64,000 nucleotides of DNA, from contig NC_035173.2 of the NCBI RefSeq assembly GCF_001659605.2, forward strand, positions 8,243,769 through 8,307,768, given 5' to 3'. A program made the position numbers and the translations under genes. Numbering within the stretch: position 1 is the stretch's first letter; each line of letters starts with the position of its first letter. The notes beneath the pieces were generated by a model. That model saw only the letters and a list, made by a program, of their open reading frames with translations. It made no database searches and was not told the DNA's origin. Positions 1-11,792 of the stretch are shown piece by piece. Origin of the DNA: Manihot esculenta (Eukaryota; Streptophyta; Magnoliopsida; Malpighiales; Euphorbiaceae).

Positions 1-834
1 AGCTTTAAGTAGTCCTTGTATGTGCTGACCCATTGATATCTTGCATAAATGTGGCCTCTTTCAAGATGTGTGATTTTGACAGGCAATTTCTTTTTTTTTT
101 TTTTTTGGAGGGGGGGGCAGGTAGTTGTGAGGTCAAATGCAAATATTGTTGTTTATATGATGAATGTAAACTTAAAAGCACAAAGGAATTGGAAAGTTGA
201 TATGCTTTCTATTCGTTGAATTTAACTTATCTAAGTTGGTAAGTAGCAACAGAAGAAGAGTATTTTTGGTGATTTACAAATGATATAATGCATGCATTAT
301 CTGGTGACTGGTGTTACCATGCTTCCTAAATTACTTATATATGATATGGAATTATGGAAAGAAAAAAATTTGAAAGCAAGAGAAGCAATTTTTGAAAACA
401 TAAGTTTCTTCAATCATTCAATAATGGCTAAGTTCCAATTGCTTGGATGTTATGTTAGTACTAAAGCAACTAAAATTCGAAAACCAAAATCAAAGAGGAA
501 TTTTAGGAAAAATAAACGATAAAAATTGATCGTAGTGAAATAATAAAAGTTAGTATTTGTAAATCTAAATACTGCTCAAATTTCCTTTTCTCGTTTGCAT
601 TAGCATCTTAAGAAAAATTGCAAGTTGATGCAGTTACATTCTATATATGATTCTGGGCATAGGTACATATTGTTTTATCTTGAAATGGTGCTATGCATGC
701 AAGAAATCTTTGATTGGAACTTCTTTTATTGTTTATAATTTACTTTTTAAGTTTCACTTTGTACCATGTGTGTCTTAGTAGATTTTGTTGGCAAGGCCTT
801 TCTCCCCGATATCATGCATTTATTTGTCAATCAG
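1..834 (+). other. Probable intron upstream of the CCCH zinc-finger exons
   Basis: The stretch ends in a good 3' splice site (a CAG just before position 835) that joins in phase to the zinc-finger exon. It contains a poly-T run near 92-106, a short G run, and no segment recognisable as a ZFN exon. A 76-codon frame at 292-522 is lysine-rich at its end and resembles nothing known to me; it is most likely chance. The earlier exons of the gene must lie left of the window. Confidence 0.55.
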
Positions 835-1847
835 GGAAACTTGAATCCCATGTCTTCTGCTAGTGTTTTGGGATCTAGTCTTGTTTACAACTCTAGGAAT
901 CAAGGTGAGTCAGGATCTAGTGGACAAGTACTTTTGCTATCAACAACCACCTCTAATCTCCCTGAGAGACCTGATCAACCAGAATGTCGGTATTATATGA
1001 ATACTGGGACCTGCAAATATGGATCTGACTGCAAGTACCATCATCCAAAAGAAAGAATTGCACAACTAGCAACGAGTTCTGTTGGCTCACCTGGTCTTCC
1101 CTCAAGGCCCGTAAGTTTCACATTTATTTTGTGTTCCATGATGTGCCCTGTTTCGGATATAAGTTTTGAAATTTACTTGAACATAAATGATGAAAGAATC
1201 GCTAATGGCAATTGCCAGAGTGCAAGTCTTGGAATTGGATTGTGCATGACATGCTAGGCCATTGTGCATGCAGTGCACATATGGGCCAGGTGTCTCAAAT
1301 GCCCATGGGCATCACTTCAGGTGATCATAGGGAAAGGGTAAACATTGCTGTTTTATGTAATTCTGCTCCTATTAAGATTACATTAGCATGCATTGCCTCT
1401 TTTTCAACTATTTAAATATTCAAAATATATCTACACTTGATTGGAATTTAATGAATGATTTTGCTATGATTTGCTGCTCTGTTAATGCAGGCACAACCTG
1501 TATGTTCAAACTACAGTATGTATGGACTATGCAAATTTGGTCCAACTTGCAGATTTGATCATCCTTTCCCTGGATATCCGTATAGCTACAGTTTGAACCT
1601 GCAGCCTGTATCTATATTTGATTCCTCTCTCTTTACTTATCCAAGAATGTCACCACCAGCTCTTTCATCTGAAAGTCCTGTCTCTCTATCACCGAAATTC
1701 CCCGATTGGGTCCGAAATCCGGATACTGCAAGCAACAAACATCAAAATTCAGATAAAAATACAAAGATTTCTGATGATCACCCTGAGCAGGCCGGTTCTC
1801 CACCGCTACGCTCCTCTCACTCATCTTCAGAACCATCACATGATTAA
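835..1847 (+). CDS. ZFN-type CCCH zinc finger protein, C-terminal exons (partial)
   Basis: Two exons in phase 0 are visible: 835-1110 (donor GT at 1111) and 1491-1847 (acceptor AG at 1489-1490), ending in TAA. Each carries one finger with C-X8-C-X5-C-X3-H spacing: [20 protein letters not shown], then one beginning [16 protein letters not shown] and ending in RFDH. In this family (ZFN/C3H, plant-specific, usually five such fingers, binding RNA or single-stranded DNA) these are the last two fingers, followed by a Ser/Pro-rich, poorly conserved tail, as here. The tail ends in a Ser/His-rich run. The other fingers and the start codon are outside the window on the left. A likely poly(A) signal AATAAA lies near 2056. 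The wording around the fingers looks closest to the Arabidopsis C3H33/C3H58 subgroup, but I would not fix the member from this fragment. Confidence 0.9.
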
Positions 1848-2734
1848 TTTTGAGTTGGTTGAAATTTCTTCTTTTTGTTTTATTGATACTTTTTTTTTCT
1901 TTATATATTTTGTACTTTTAAAGGAGATTTTTGTGACATGTACACCTCCTGGCCCCCCTTTTTCACCTGTGGTTCTGCAGAGTGTGTGATAGGTTGTCTT
2001 GAAATGAAATACGATGAGCAAAATCTGGGGTCATTGGAAGGCATTTTTTGTTGTGAATAAAATGCAGGTGAAAATTTGTCATATTTCTTCCTCGGATGAT
2101 TTCTCTTTGCTTGAATGATATCGGTTGGTCATGATAAAAAGATCTTACTACAATGTAATGATTTATATTGCTGACAGGAGGAGTGCTTAAGCTTTTTGTC
2201 TTATATAAGATATCGCTATAGCTGAAAATGTTGGCTGTATGAAGTTTTAGTTACTTCCATCGGATGATTTTTTTTTTTTTGACAATTTAGTGTTTCCATC
2301 TATTTTTTAAAGGTATCTGGTGAGATTTGCCTTTTAATTATATAATTAGATAAAAATATAAATAAAGTTAAATAAATTAAGTAGAGTGTAGTTTTTAAAT
2401 TTTAATAAATACTATTTTATTTAACCTTTAATGATGATTTATAAATAAATTTAAATAAAAAATAAAAATAAGTGTTAGAATTTTAAAATATAGTGGTAGA
2501 TTTATTAATTATATTAAAATTTAGAGATTAAATTGTAATTTATTGGGAAAAAAAAAAGTATAGTTATAAACCCGAACCGACAATTGGAAAATTTTATTCG
2601 AAAAAGGTTTTGGGACCGAATTGCCAATTGATGTCTCCAAGGGGATCGAATACGCCAACTCCGAACCTCTGGTCTTTCTCTCTATTTGTATAATTCTTTT
2701 TATTTTCTCGTCTTCAGGTGCTGAGCAGCTGTAA
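1848..2734. other. 3' UTR of zinc-finger gene, AT-rich spacer, 5' flank of PPR gene
   Basis: Positions 1848 to about 2200 look like the 3' untranslated region, with an AATAAA near 2056. From 2320 to 2540 the sequence is almost pure A/T without coding features. The short flank 2540-2734 before the PPR start is less AT-rich and probably holds its 5' UTR; no clear TATA box was found. Confidence 0.5.
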
Positions 2735-4351
2735 ATGGTGAATGCATCGTTACTTCGTGGGAATGCTGTTCTAAGCTCGACCCTAATCACCATTCTCGAT
2801 AAATGCAAATCAATGTTAGAGTTGAAGCAAGTTCATGCTCTGGTGATTACTTTAGGTCTCTCCCAAGATGAATCTTTTGTATCTAGAATTCTTTCCTTCT
2901 CTGCACTATCTGATTCAGGAAACGTCCATTACTCCCTCTTGGTTCTTTTGTCTCTCTCAAATCCAACAATCTTCAATTGGAACACAGTCATAAGAGGATA
3001 CTCAAAGAGCAAAAATCCAAATAAATCAGTCTCAGTTTTTATTAAAATGTTGCGGGTTGGAATCTTGCCTGACTATTTAACATTCCCTTTTCTTGCTAAG
3101 GCATCAGCTCGCCTTTTGAATCGAGAACTGGGTATGGCGTTTCATGCCCATATTACAAAAGCTGGGTATGCATCTGATAGGTTTGTTTCGAATTCTTTGA
3201 TTCATATGTATGCATCTTTTGGAGAAATTCTGCATGCGCGAAAGGTGTTCGATGGAATACTTATGAAAAATTCGGTTTCATGGAATTCCATGATAGATGG
3301 TTACGCAAAATGTGGAGACATGGGTTTAGCATGCGAATTGTTTGATTCAATGCCTCAACGGGACGTCTTGTCTTGGAGTTGTTTGATTGATGGGTATGTT
3401 AAGAGTGGGGCTTGCGGGGATGCTTTAGCAGTTTTTGAGAAAATGCGAGTCTTGGGTCCCAATCCCAATGAGGTGACTATGGTGAGTGTATTGTGTGCTT
3501 GTGCTCACTTGGGTGCCCTTGATAAAGGAAGGACGATGCATCGTTACGTTATTGATAATGGGTTACCATTGACCTTGGTTTTGCGCACCTCTCTTGTCGA
3601 CATGTACGCCAAGTGCGGGGCAATACAAGAGGCTTTCAATGTGTTTCGTGGGGTTTCCAAGGAGCCAGGTGATGTGTTAATTTGGAATGCAATGATTGGA
3701 GGACTTGCAACTCATGGTTTGGTTAAAGAATCACTTGATTTGTTTACAGAAATGCTTATAGTAGGGGTTAAGCCAGATGAGATCACATACTTGAACTTGT
3801 TGAGTGCTTGTGCTCATGGTGGGTTAGTAAAGGAGGCTTGGTATTTCTTTGAGTATCTTGGTAAACATGGCATGGCTCTTAAGAGTGAGCATTATGCTTG
3901 TATGATTGATGCTATGGCCCGTGCTGGTCAAATTGCAGAGGCATACCAATTTCTATGTCAAATGCCCATTCAGCCAACAGCTTCAATGTTGGGAGCTCTG
4001 CTAAGTGGATGCATGAACCACAGAAAGTTTGATCTTGCAGAAATAATAGGAAGGAAACTTATTGAGCTAGAGCCTCACCATGATGGTCGATATATTGGCT
4101 TATCAAATATTTATGCTATTGTGAGACGCTGGGACAAAGCAAGAAGCATGAGAGAGGCCATGGAGAGGATGGGGGTGAAAAAATCTCCTGGTTATAGTTT
4201 TGTGGAGATTTATGGAGCTCTGCACACTTTCATTGCACATGATAAAACACATCCTAGTTCAGAGCAAATATATAGGATTTTAAATTTTGTTGTAAGCCAA
4301 ATGAAACATACTGTTGATTATGAAAATCAAGAATATTTTTTTGCACGATAA
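2735..4351 (+). CDS. Pentatricopeptide repeat protein, PLS class with E/E+ domain (At5g08305-like)
   Basis: One uninterrupted 538-residue frame with ATG start and TAA stop; plant PPR genes are typically intronless. PPR blocks run from about residue 80 to 415, each with the usual paired-helix patterns such as NSLIHMYASFG (153-163), SWNSMIDGYAKCGD (182-195), SWSCLIDGYVKSG (213-225) and TSLVDMYAKCG (285-295). The E motif covers about 416-490 (MLGALLSGCMNH, then LIELEPHHDGRY) and a short E+ stretch follows to about 521 (FIAHDKTHPSSEQIY). There is no C-terminal DYW deaminase. Such proteins bind organellar RNA in sequence-specific fashion and, in the E/E+ class, usually help C-to-U editing by recruiting a deaminase in trans. 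Length and sequence match the Arabidopsis At5g08305 protein as I remember it. The organelle cannot be assigned: the N-terminus (residues 1-30) is not an obvious transit peptide. Confidence 0.95.
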   Translation: MVNASLLRGNAVLSSTLITILDKCKSMLELKQVHALVITLGLSQDESFVSRILSFSALSDSGNVHYSLLVLLSLSNPTIFNWNTVIRGYSKSKNPNKSVSVFIKMLRVGILPDYLTFPFLAKASARLLNRELGMAFHAHITKAGYASDRFVSNSLIHMYASFGEILHARKVFDGILMKNSVSWNSMIDGYAKCGDMGLACELFDSMPQRDVLSWSCLIDGYVKSGACGDALAVFEKMRVLGPNPNEVTMVSVLCACAHLGALDKGRTMHRYVIDNGLPLTLVLRTSLVDMYAKCGAIQEAFNVFRGVSKEPGDVLIWNAMIGGLATHGLVKESLDLFTEMLIVGVKPDEITYLNLLSACAHGGLVKEAWYFFEYLGKHGMALKSEHYACMIDAMARAGQIAEAYQFLCQMPIQPTASMLGALLSGCMNHRKFDLAEIIGRKLIELEPHHDGRYIGLSNIYAIVRRWDKARSMREAMERMGVKKSPGYSFVEIYGALHTFIAHDKTHPSSEQIYRILNFVVSQMKHTVDYENQEYFFAR

Positions 4352-4860
4352 GGAGGAGATTAATTATTAATTCCTTTCTGCAGATTGAAGTTTTCAAACT
4401 CATCTTCTCTTTACATAAAACTTCAGTGGCAAATCATCTAGTAAATCTCAGATATGTTCAGATAGTTTTATCCCCGAGAGTTGGGTCTTTGAAGACCTTC
4501 TCTGAATTATCTGATAATTCTGCAAAATCCACAAACCAATACACCGTATTTGCTTCTATTGTTGTTCCCTTCCTACGCTTTAAGGCTGCGCGGTGCTCCT
4601 GAATCTAGATATCCATCACCCCTATTTTTTTTCACCTGCAAAGAACATTTGCATTAAAAGCATTACAAAGCTCAGTCCCATCCATGGCAAAGAATACCGG
4701 CCCGAAAGGCCAAAACACAAGTCCACAATAGGAAAGCCCATCCAATGAGAAACCCAGAAAACCCATTTAACCCCACAACTTTCTTGGAAACCTCCGTGTC
4801 ACACTACCATTGCCGACAACTACTTGCAGTGAGCAGAGAGGAGATGATAGGAGCTCCAGG
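4352..4860. other. Non-coding spacer downstream of the PPR gene
   Basis: Moderately AT-rich, probably holding the PPR 3' UTR at its start. The part 4620-4850 is less AT-rich and looks like a decayed repeat, but no family could be named. No coding frame was recognised. Confidence 0.4.
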
Positions 4861-4947
4861 ACTCCATGCATGCTCCATAGAGAACCCAGACTCCATGCAT
4901 GCTCCATAGAGAACCCAGACTCCATGCATGCTCCATACATAACCCAA
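4861..4947. repeat. 29-bp tandem repeat, three copies
   Basis: Copies start at 4861, 4890 and 4919. The first two are identical; the third changes near its end (ATAGAG to ATACAT). The core is ACTCCATGCATGCTCCAT, which contains the palindrome ATGCAT overlapping GCATGC. No coding role is evident. Confidence 0.9.
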
Positions 4948-6107
4948 ACAGCAGTGGATCCAAAATTTTAGTTCAAGATTTCAATATACATAAATAATTA
5001 AAATAATACATATTCTCTTTCATTTCATTATTTTTGTTTTTTTTCTCATTTTTGTTATTATTGTAATATATTAATGGATTATTTTAATCTTATTTAATTT
5101 TATATTATTTTTAAATTAATTTATATTAATTATTATTTTTCTAATTAAGTATTCAAAATTTTATTTTAATAATTAATAAAATTTAATATTTTTAAGACGA
5201 ATATAATTAAAAAATCAATAAAATAAATTGTCTTTTTTAATATATATAAAAAAATTAAAATAACAAAAATTATTAAAAGAGTATAAAATAAATATATATT
5301 TAAAAAATAAATTCTTATAAAAAGTGAATACACTATTATAATTAAATTATAATCAGTGTGGTAAATATTCTTAATGATATGTATTTGTAAATGTATTTTT
5401 TAATATAAGTTATGATCAATTATTCATGATTTATCATCAATTTTATTATATAATTGATTTTTAATAAAATTTATTATAAAAAAATCTCTTTTCATTATGG
5501 TCGTAATGCGCAAATTCATTAAAAATTAATATTATTAAAATAATATAATATTTTAATACAACGTATTGAAATTTAATTTTTTTAAAAAAATAAATATTCT
5601 AACCCATCAAAATTTATTTTTATATACTTTCAATCATATAAATATATAAGTAATTAAGTGAGATAAATAAAAAAAATATCACTTAATAATAAAAATAGTA
5701 TATAAAATTAAATTAAATAATGAGTGAATAATCTAAAAAAATTTAAATAGAGATTTAGATTTGAAATTTTGAGAATGGAAAGCAAATTTTTAAATTGAAA
5801 AATAATAGAGAAAATGAGGAATTAAATAGTAAAAAAATTTTAATAAATAGATTAAAGAGTTTAATTTTATAAAATATAATAATAATTTAATTAAATAATT
5901 TTAAAATAAGAATGAGCCTTTCTTATTCTCACAAGACTGCTCACCCATCTCGCAGCGGAGAACATACAAAGCATAGAGCTCCTTTCTAACTTTCAAGGCT
6001 CATCTCTGACGGCTACTAGAAAAAAGCACTACCTCTATAGCACTTTGAGTCTTTTATAGTTTTTTTTTTTTTTTTATCAGATTTAGGATGGAGACTAATT
6101 AATGGAT
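4948..6107. other. AT-rich intergenic DNA
   Basis: Very AT-rich, with no coding frame or recognisable gene. Part of it (about 5020-5330) resembles the AT-rich repeats at 23.5 and 25.8 kb and may be an old MITE. A poly-T run sits at 6060-6076. Confidence 0.5.
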
Positions 6108-6410
6108 TTAAAGTTAAAATCATGATAATTTTGATAAAACTCTTTGGTAATATATATGTTTTTACAGGCACCTATCCACAATTATTTTAGAATTCTAAAG
6201 GACCGGTAGACATATTTTTCAAAAAATCTTAACGAAAGATGGATGCCACAATATGCACGCATATCAACTCATCCTTTATCGCAATGTTTTTTTGTTAGAA
6301 TTAGGACACACATGAATTACAACCACTGAATTCAAGTTAAAATCATAGCAATTTTGATAAGATTCTTGATGGTATATAAGTCTACACACGCATTCATCCA
6401 TAATTTATGT
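6108..6410. repeat. Imperfect direct repeat of about 80 bp
   Basis: Two diverged copies, about 6108-6195 and 6331-6410, share the order AGTTAAAATCAT, AATTTTGATAA, a TATAT-containing stretch, CA-rich stretch and CATAATT or similar. Spacing is about 223 bp. Its origin is unknown; it could be the ends of a small mobile element. Confidence 0.5.
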
Positions 6411-6721
6411 GAGATCTGTAAAGACTTTTTTTTATAGTTATAGAGGGGTTGATTTGAGACCTATTGTAGTCTAGCTCTATCCACTAACCTTTACCAAATT
6501 CTACTAGACATTGACTAAAGTAGATATCTCCATAGGCCATATGTATATGCAAGAACAAATCTGTAAAGATCAACTCATAGTAGAAATCATCAAATTTGCA
6601 AAAGACAACAAAATCATACAACCCATAGCAAGAAAAGTCACTGAAGTGAAGCCAAACTTTCTACTAGCCAGGTTAATCTCCTTCTACCTCATAGTGTAAA
6701 AGAGCCTCACACTAAAACTTT

Positions 6722-7270
6722 CTAACTCTTTGCAGGAAAAACAAAAGAAAGCTCAACCAATTTGAGAGAAGAGTTTCTTATTAAACACTTAGAGAGAGAG
6801 AGAAAGAGAGTATTGACCCTAAACCCTTCTATATCCATCAACCTTAATACTTTAGCATAAACAATAATTGATATAATTGTATGATCAATTGCCCAACTGG
6901 TCATTCTGCCTGCCACCATATTCACCTCTCTATAACAGTAATGAATAGAAATCATTCGGCTTCCAGAGAGCAATTGATACTGAGACTGATATTATACTTG
7001 ATGAGTGTTTTCTACTTTCATTAACTGAATTCACCTCTCTTGCCTCTCTCTTCTAAGCTTTGCTAGACCCAAATTCAAAGCAATGCATGAACCATTCATG
7101 AGGTGAGAGTTTAAGGAACTTCGCAAGAGAAAGGTCATCCCATACATGTTTCCAAATCTGTAATACTACTAGGCAGCCCTTTAAAGCATGACAAAGATCC
7201 TTAATTTGCCTACCACAGATAAAATGCTAACTAGAAGTTCCAAAATCATGCTGGCTCCTTTCTTCATTGG
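6722..7270 (-). pseudogene. LINE (non-LTR retrotransposon) 3' fragment: zf-RVT and RNase H remnants
   Basis: Reading the minus strand from about 7270 down, a broken frame gives a zinc-binding reverse-transcriptase tail (ICGRQIKDLCHALKGC, then WKHVWDDLSLAKFLKL), typical of the zf-RVT domain that follows the RT of plant L1 elements. Further on, IHYCYREVNMVAGRM matches the end of the RNase H domain of the same elements, where the usual text is close to REAN-VAD-LA. Stop codons and frame changes separate the parts, so this is a dead 5'-truncated copy. The RT domain itself is not present. Confidence 0.65.
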
Positions 7271-8109
7271 TTATAATTTTACTTTGTGATACTAACTAAA
7301 AAAAAATATGAATATATTGAGCAATTTTCATCTTATGACCATAAACTGCAATGGAGAAATTAAAATGTATTTATTCAGATTTTAAAAGAAAATAAATTAT
7401 TCAAACCCGACTTAGTTCAATAGCAAAAAGCATATCACTCACTTTTTAAACTCAACTTTACACTTTTTATACTTCAATTCTTTTTTTTTTTCTTTAAGAA
7501 AATAAAATAAAAGAGAAAAAATAAGAGAAATTAAAAATAGCTTGTCTTTTATCAATGGGTAGGTTTTGGGACGGGCCCAAATAGGCACTACCCCAACTTG
7601 AGCTGTACAAACAATAAATATTAAAGTTGGAGCTACACGTTTTTCATTTTCAATTACGTCAATTTTCTATAATTCGTTTATTTTCCTTTTTTAATTATGT
7701 TAATTTTCTTTGCTTTGCTTAATTATATTGTTTTTCTTTATTTTCTTTTTCCAATTTTGCTATTTTTTGTATTTAAATGGTCTAATTTATTCCTTTTTTA
7801 TTATGTTAATTTATTATATTTATATTATTTGGTTTATTTCTTCTTTTAATTATAAATTATTTTTCATATTTAGACTAATTGTATTGGTTTCTTCATTCTA
7901 ATTTTTTCAAAATATAATTATTTTTTACTTATATTATAATTATAAATAATTAAACAGTTTATAATTTATAATTAATCAAATAAATTTACATCATATATCA
8001 ATATTTTATAATTCATTAATTTAATTAATTATGAAATATTTAAAAAAATAGTTGGAATTAGATGGAAATATGGCACAGTAATAATTTGGGTTCATGATTT
8101 AGTGGAATA
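7271..8109. other. AT-rich spacer
   Basis: T-rich and A-rich DNA without a plausible gene. A short less AT-rich island at 7555-7620 has no recognisable identity. Confidence 0.5.
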
Positions 8110-8159
8110 GGTTTATTAAAGGCATAATACATCTTTGGGCACTTAACCTTCTAAAAAAA

Positions 8160-8223
8160 GTCAGTTTGCCTCCTCACATTTTACTTATCCACTTTTAGCA
8201 CTTCACCTTTATTAAAAGGTCAC
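8160..8223 (+). repeat. Left terminal inverted repeat of MULE 1
   Basis: It pairs with the reverse complement of 19621-19680 with scattered mismatches and small gaps. The best block is ACTTCACCTTTATTAAAA. Similarity before 8160 is poor, so the true tip may be a few tens of bases to the left. Confidence 0.6.
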
Positions 8224-8647
8224 TTTTATGGTATAACCACGTGGATTAATAATAACAAATAATGAAATATAATTTTTTAGAAGAAAAATAATGAAACTTA
8301 ATTGCAAATTCATCCTAATATAATAAAACTTTCTAATTTAGACTCGACTTCTTGTGAATCGAGAATCAAGATCACCGTTATTGCAAAAGAAGTTCCATTT
8401 GATTACTGTGAAGATGTGTTAAAAGGTATGTGCATTGTTGACCAAAATGCCCAATTTTTTTGCACAAATCATGTGTTGGTTTATGTGGTTTATTCGTTAT
8501 TGTTCTGCTTAAGCTGCATGACTGAAAAAACATCTGTATTCTCTCTTTTTTTTTTTTTTACTTTATATCTCGTGGTCCTAAAGAGTTAAGGTTCATTGTG
8601 CATTACATTAACACTTTACACTTTTTTGTGTTTTGTTTTCTAGTAGA

Positions 8648-9873
8648 ATGTCAACTTGTTTGCTTAGATTAAGGTTTCAACATGGTTGCGTTTTTATAAA
8701 TGAATCCAACGCTCAGTATGTAGGGAGATGGATCACTATTGTATTGCGAGTTGACTCTAATAAGTTTTCTATTTAGGACCTTATATCATATATGGAAGAC
8801 TTGGGATATGAATATGTAGAGGGAGTTTATCATAGGAAGCTAAGATTCTGTTTTGTTATGGGATTAAATCAAGTGATACATCAACTATTTGTAGCATGTA
8901 ATATATATACACTTTTGATTATTGAGGATAATGTACCTATTGAGGGATGTAATGAAGAAGGTCGAAACGTGCATGCAAATGATGAAGCAGATTAAGCTAG
9001 CAAGGAAGAATTAGTAGCAAATATAGGTGTTAGTTCACAAGTTGATAAGGGTGGAAATGTAAGGGATGATGTTGTAAGTGGGGAAGTAGTTAATGATGAT
9101 GATGTTGATATTGAAGAACTGAATGAGGAAGAACATAATGAAAGTAATGAGGATGAAGGGTTTAGTGGTGAAGAATCAAGTAAGAAAGACCTTGAGCCAA
9201 ATGCATCAGATAATAGTGATGTAGATGAAGAGTTAAGAGCTACAAGAGAAAATATTAGACATTATAAACAGAATAATTCTAAAGGAAAAATAGATAGAGA
9301 TCTATTCGAAGTCCTACTAAAGCCAATTGAAGATGAGGCTGTATTTGAGGACTATGATAGAAATACTTGTAGACATAGAGTCAAAACTAGAGGTCCTAAA
9401 TATTATCTAAACAGTGATGACCCATATAGTAGAGCATGCAGTGAATTACATGGTGATGATGAGGGTGAAATAAGTCAAAGGAAGAGTAGAAAGAAGATGT
9501 ACTATGATCCAAACTGTGAATTTCCACAATAGGAACTTAGTATGATTTTTGAAAATGTTAACTATTAGACCAAATGAGTATCATAGAGTTAGAGTTAAAT
9601 TCAAAGAGGGATATCCATGGACTTTTATTTGGTGGTATTAAAAATAATTCTAAAAATTTTGTGATTAAGACATATCATTTCATTCATAGATATTATAAAA
9701 CAAATAGAAATAAGCTAGTAAACTCATATTATGTTGTAAGTGTTTTGAAAAGGAGAATAATTTCACAATCAGGTATTAAAATTCAAGAAATTTAGATACT
9801 GTGTGGAGAGGATTTGAAGGTATATATGAATAGAACTATTTGTAAGAGGCCAAAATGAAGGTTTTATCAAAAG
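8648..9873 (+). pseudogene. MULE 1 transposase, N-terminal half (broken)
   Basis: From an ATG at 8648 the frame reads an N-terminal module (RFQHGCVFINESNAQYVG, then DLISYMEDLGYEYVEGVYH), the usual start of plant MULE transposases. A TAG interrupts it near 8776 and a TAA at 8993. Next comes a long acidic linker rich in D and E (about 9000-9240). Then comes the MuDR zinc-binding-like part (RPNEYHRVRVKFKEG, IKTYHFIHRYYKTNRNKLVN, ISQSGIKIQEI, about 9555-9800) in shifting frames. The reading stops at 9873, where a foldback element begins; it resumes at 11902. Functional protein is impossible. Confidence 0.8.
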
Positions 9874-10953
9874 CATTAGAGTCAAACGTTTACGCGTATT
9901 GGTATTTTATCCCAACGCTTCAATTTTAGCAATTTAGTTCAAAATAAAATATTTTATATAAATTTTATTCTAATTTAAAATTGGGGTCAAGAGAGTGACT
10001 CTTAGTGACATGGTAGTAAAAATAGTATTTTTTACTATTAAACGTGGATTCCATTTGACACACATAGATAAAAGATAATTGATATTAGAAAGCCAAACAT
10101 TTACATAGTTTAAAAATTTTATCTAAATCTTTTAATTTTAATAATTTCTTTCAAAACTAAAATATATGTAACAATTTTATTCAAATTTAAAATCACATGT
10201 AAGAGAATATATTTTTTATTATGTGGCATTATATTTGGTTATTTTATTATTAAACGTGCAATCTATTGGATACATATGCAAACTTAGTAAATGAAAATTA
10301 TTTTAATCAATTAAAAATGTTTTTAACATTTAACTCATTCCTTATCCGCCCTCTTTTTTTTTATTTTTTTCATTTGCACCACTATTTCTCTTTTTCTTCC
10401 TTCTTAATACACGAAATAATTGATAAGGATAATCGAAACTCAATCAACCTCATTCTCACTTCATTTCATTGAAATAATAATCTTTATATTTGAGAATTTA
10501 GAATTTATGAAAATGTAAGAAAATCATGAGATTAGAGAGTAAGAAATGAGGGAGACAAATTAAAAATATATTTTAATTAATTAAAGTAATTTTAGTTAAT
10601 ATTGTATGTTGATAATATTTTTTTAAATGTAAAATGAGTTCATATTTAATAATTAAAAAACCAGATATATTGTCACATAATAAAAATACATTCCTTAAAT
10701 GTGATTTTAAATTTGAATAAAATTTGTACAAAATTTTCAATTTTAGAATAAATTATCAAAATTAAAATATTTGGATAAAATTTTTAAAATGCATAAATAT
10801 TTAATTTTTTAATATCAATTATCTTGTATCTGTATCAAATGTAATCCACAATTAATAATAAAAGATGTCACTTGCAGTACATGTCATTAAAAGCACACTC
10901 TCTTGACTTCAATTTCAAATTAGGATAAAATTTATACGAGATATTAAAATTTA

Positions 10954-11792
10954 GAAAAATTTACAATTTAGTCTCTAGATATTGTCATTATTAACAAGTC
11001 AGTCCTTATATTTTCAGAAACCTATTAAAACGTCCTTATCTCTTCTCTCCATTAATAAAATAATCATTCTGTCATCTTTTCCGTTAAAAATTGATAAAGG
11101 ACGAGAGAGAAAACTTTTAAAATCCAATTTTGCCCTCAAATAAAACTCCTTATTTAGTCCTTGGATATTGCTATTATTAACAATTCAGTCCCTATATTTT
11201 CAGAAATCTATTAAAATGTCCTTATCTTTTCTCATATCTATTAAAATATCCTTATCTTTTCTGATATCTATTAAAACGTCCTTATCATTTCTTTCCGTCA
11301 ATGAAATTGTCTCTCCTCCTCCTTAAAAAAGAAGAAGAAGAAGAAGAAGATGATGATGATGATGCAGGAGAAGAAGAAGAGGGAGAAAAAGATGATGATG
11401 ATGATGATGATGAAGGAAAAAGAAGAAGGAGAAGAAGAAGAAGATGGTGATGATGATGAAGAAGAAAAAGAAGAAGAAGAAGAATCTCCTCCTCCTCCTC
11501 CTCCTCCTCCTCCTCCTTAAAGAAGAATAAAAAGAAAAAATCGAAGAATAATCAAAGAAGAAGAAGAAGAAAAAGAAGAACCAAAGAAGAAGAAGAGAAA
11601 GAATCAAAGAAGGAGGAGGAGAAAAAGAAGGGGGTAATTTGGTCTTTTACTATATTTTTAACTGCAAAAATAGACGGAAGAACTATTTTGTTGACGGAGA
11701 GAAAAGATAAGGACGTTTTAATAGGTTTCTGAAAATGCAGGGACTGACTTGTTAATAATGGCAATATCTAGGGACTAAATTGTAAATCTCTC
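10954..11792. mobile_element. 839-bp MITE nested in the foldback element
   Basis: It is flanked by a perfect 9-bp duplication TAAAATTTA (10945-10953 and 11793-11801). The terminal inverted repeats are long: the left end through about 11055 pairs with the reverse complement of the right end, sharing ATTTACAATTTAGT and AAACCTATTAAAACGTCCTT. A 9-bp duplication and long repeats fit a non-autonomous MULE derivative. There is no transposase. The middle is a purine/pyrimidine-biased microsatellite. A partial internal repeat of the left end (about 11135-11290) is also present. Confidence 0.85.
11325..11635. repeat. GAA/GAT/CTC trinucleotide microsatellite
   Basis: Runs of GAA, GAT and GAG triplets fill the segment, and a block of about eleven CTC triplets (about 11487-11517) lies near its right part. 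Frames through it only give poly-R, poly-F or poly-H strings and are not genes. It occupies the centre of the nested MITE. Confidence 0.95.

Noticed and set aside
292..522. 76-codon lysine-rich frame
   Set aside because: No similarity to any known protein and placed in what appears to be an intron; chance frame.
1212..1415. Additional exon of the zinc-finger gene with a Cys/His-rich string
   Set aside because: Spacing of Cys and His does not fit a CCCH finger, and exons 835-1110 and 1491-1847 join in phase with the family sequence without it.
11323..11764. Minus-strand frames with poly-Phe, poly-Arg and poly-His
   Set aside because: They are translations of the GAA/GAT/CTC microsatellite in the MITE.
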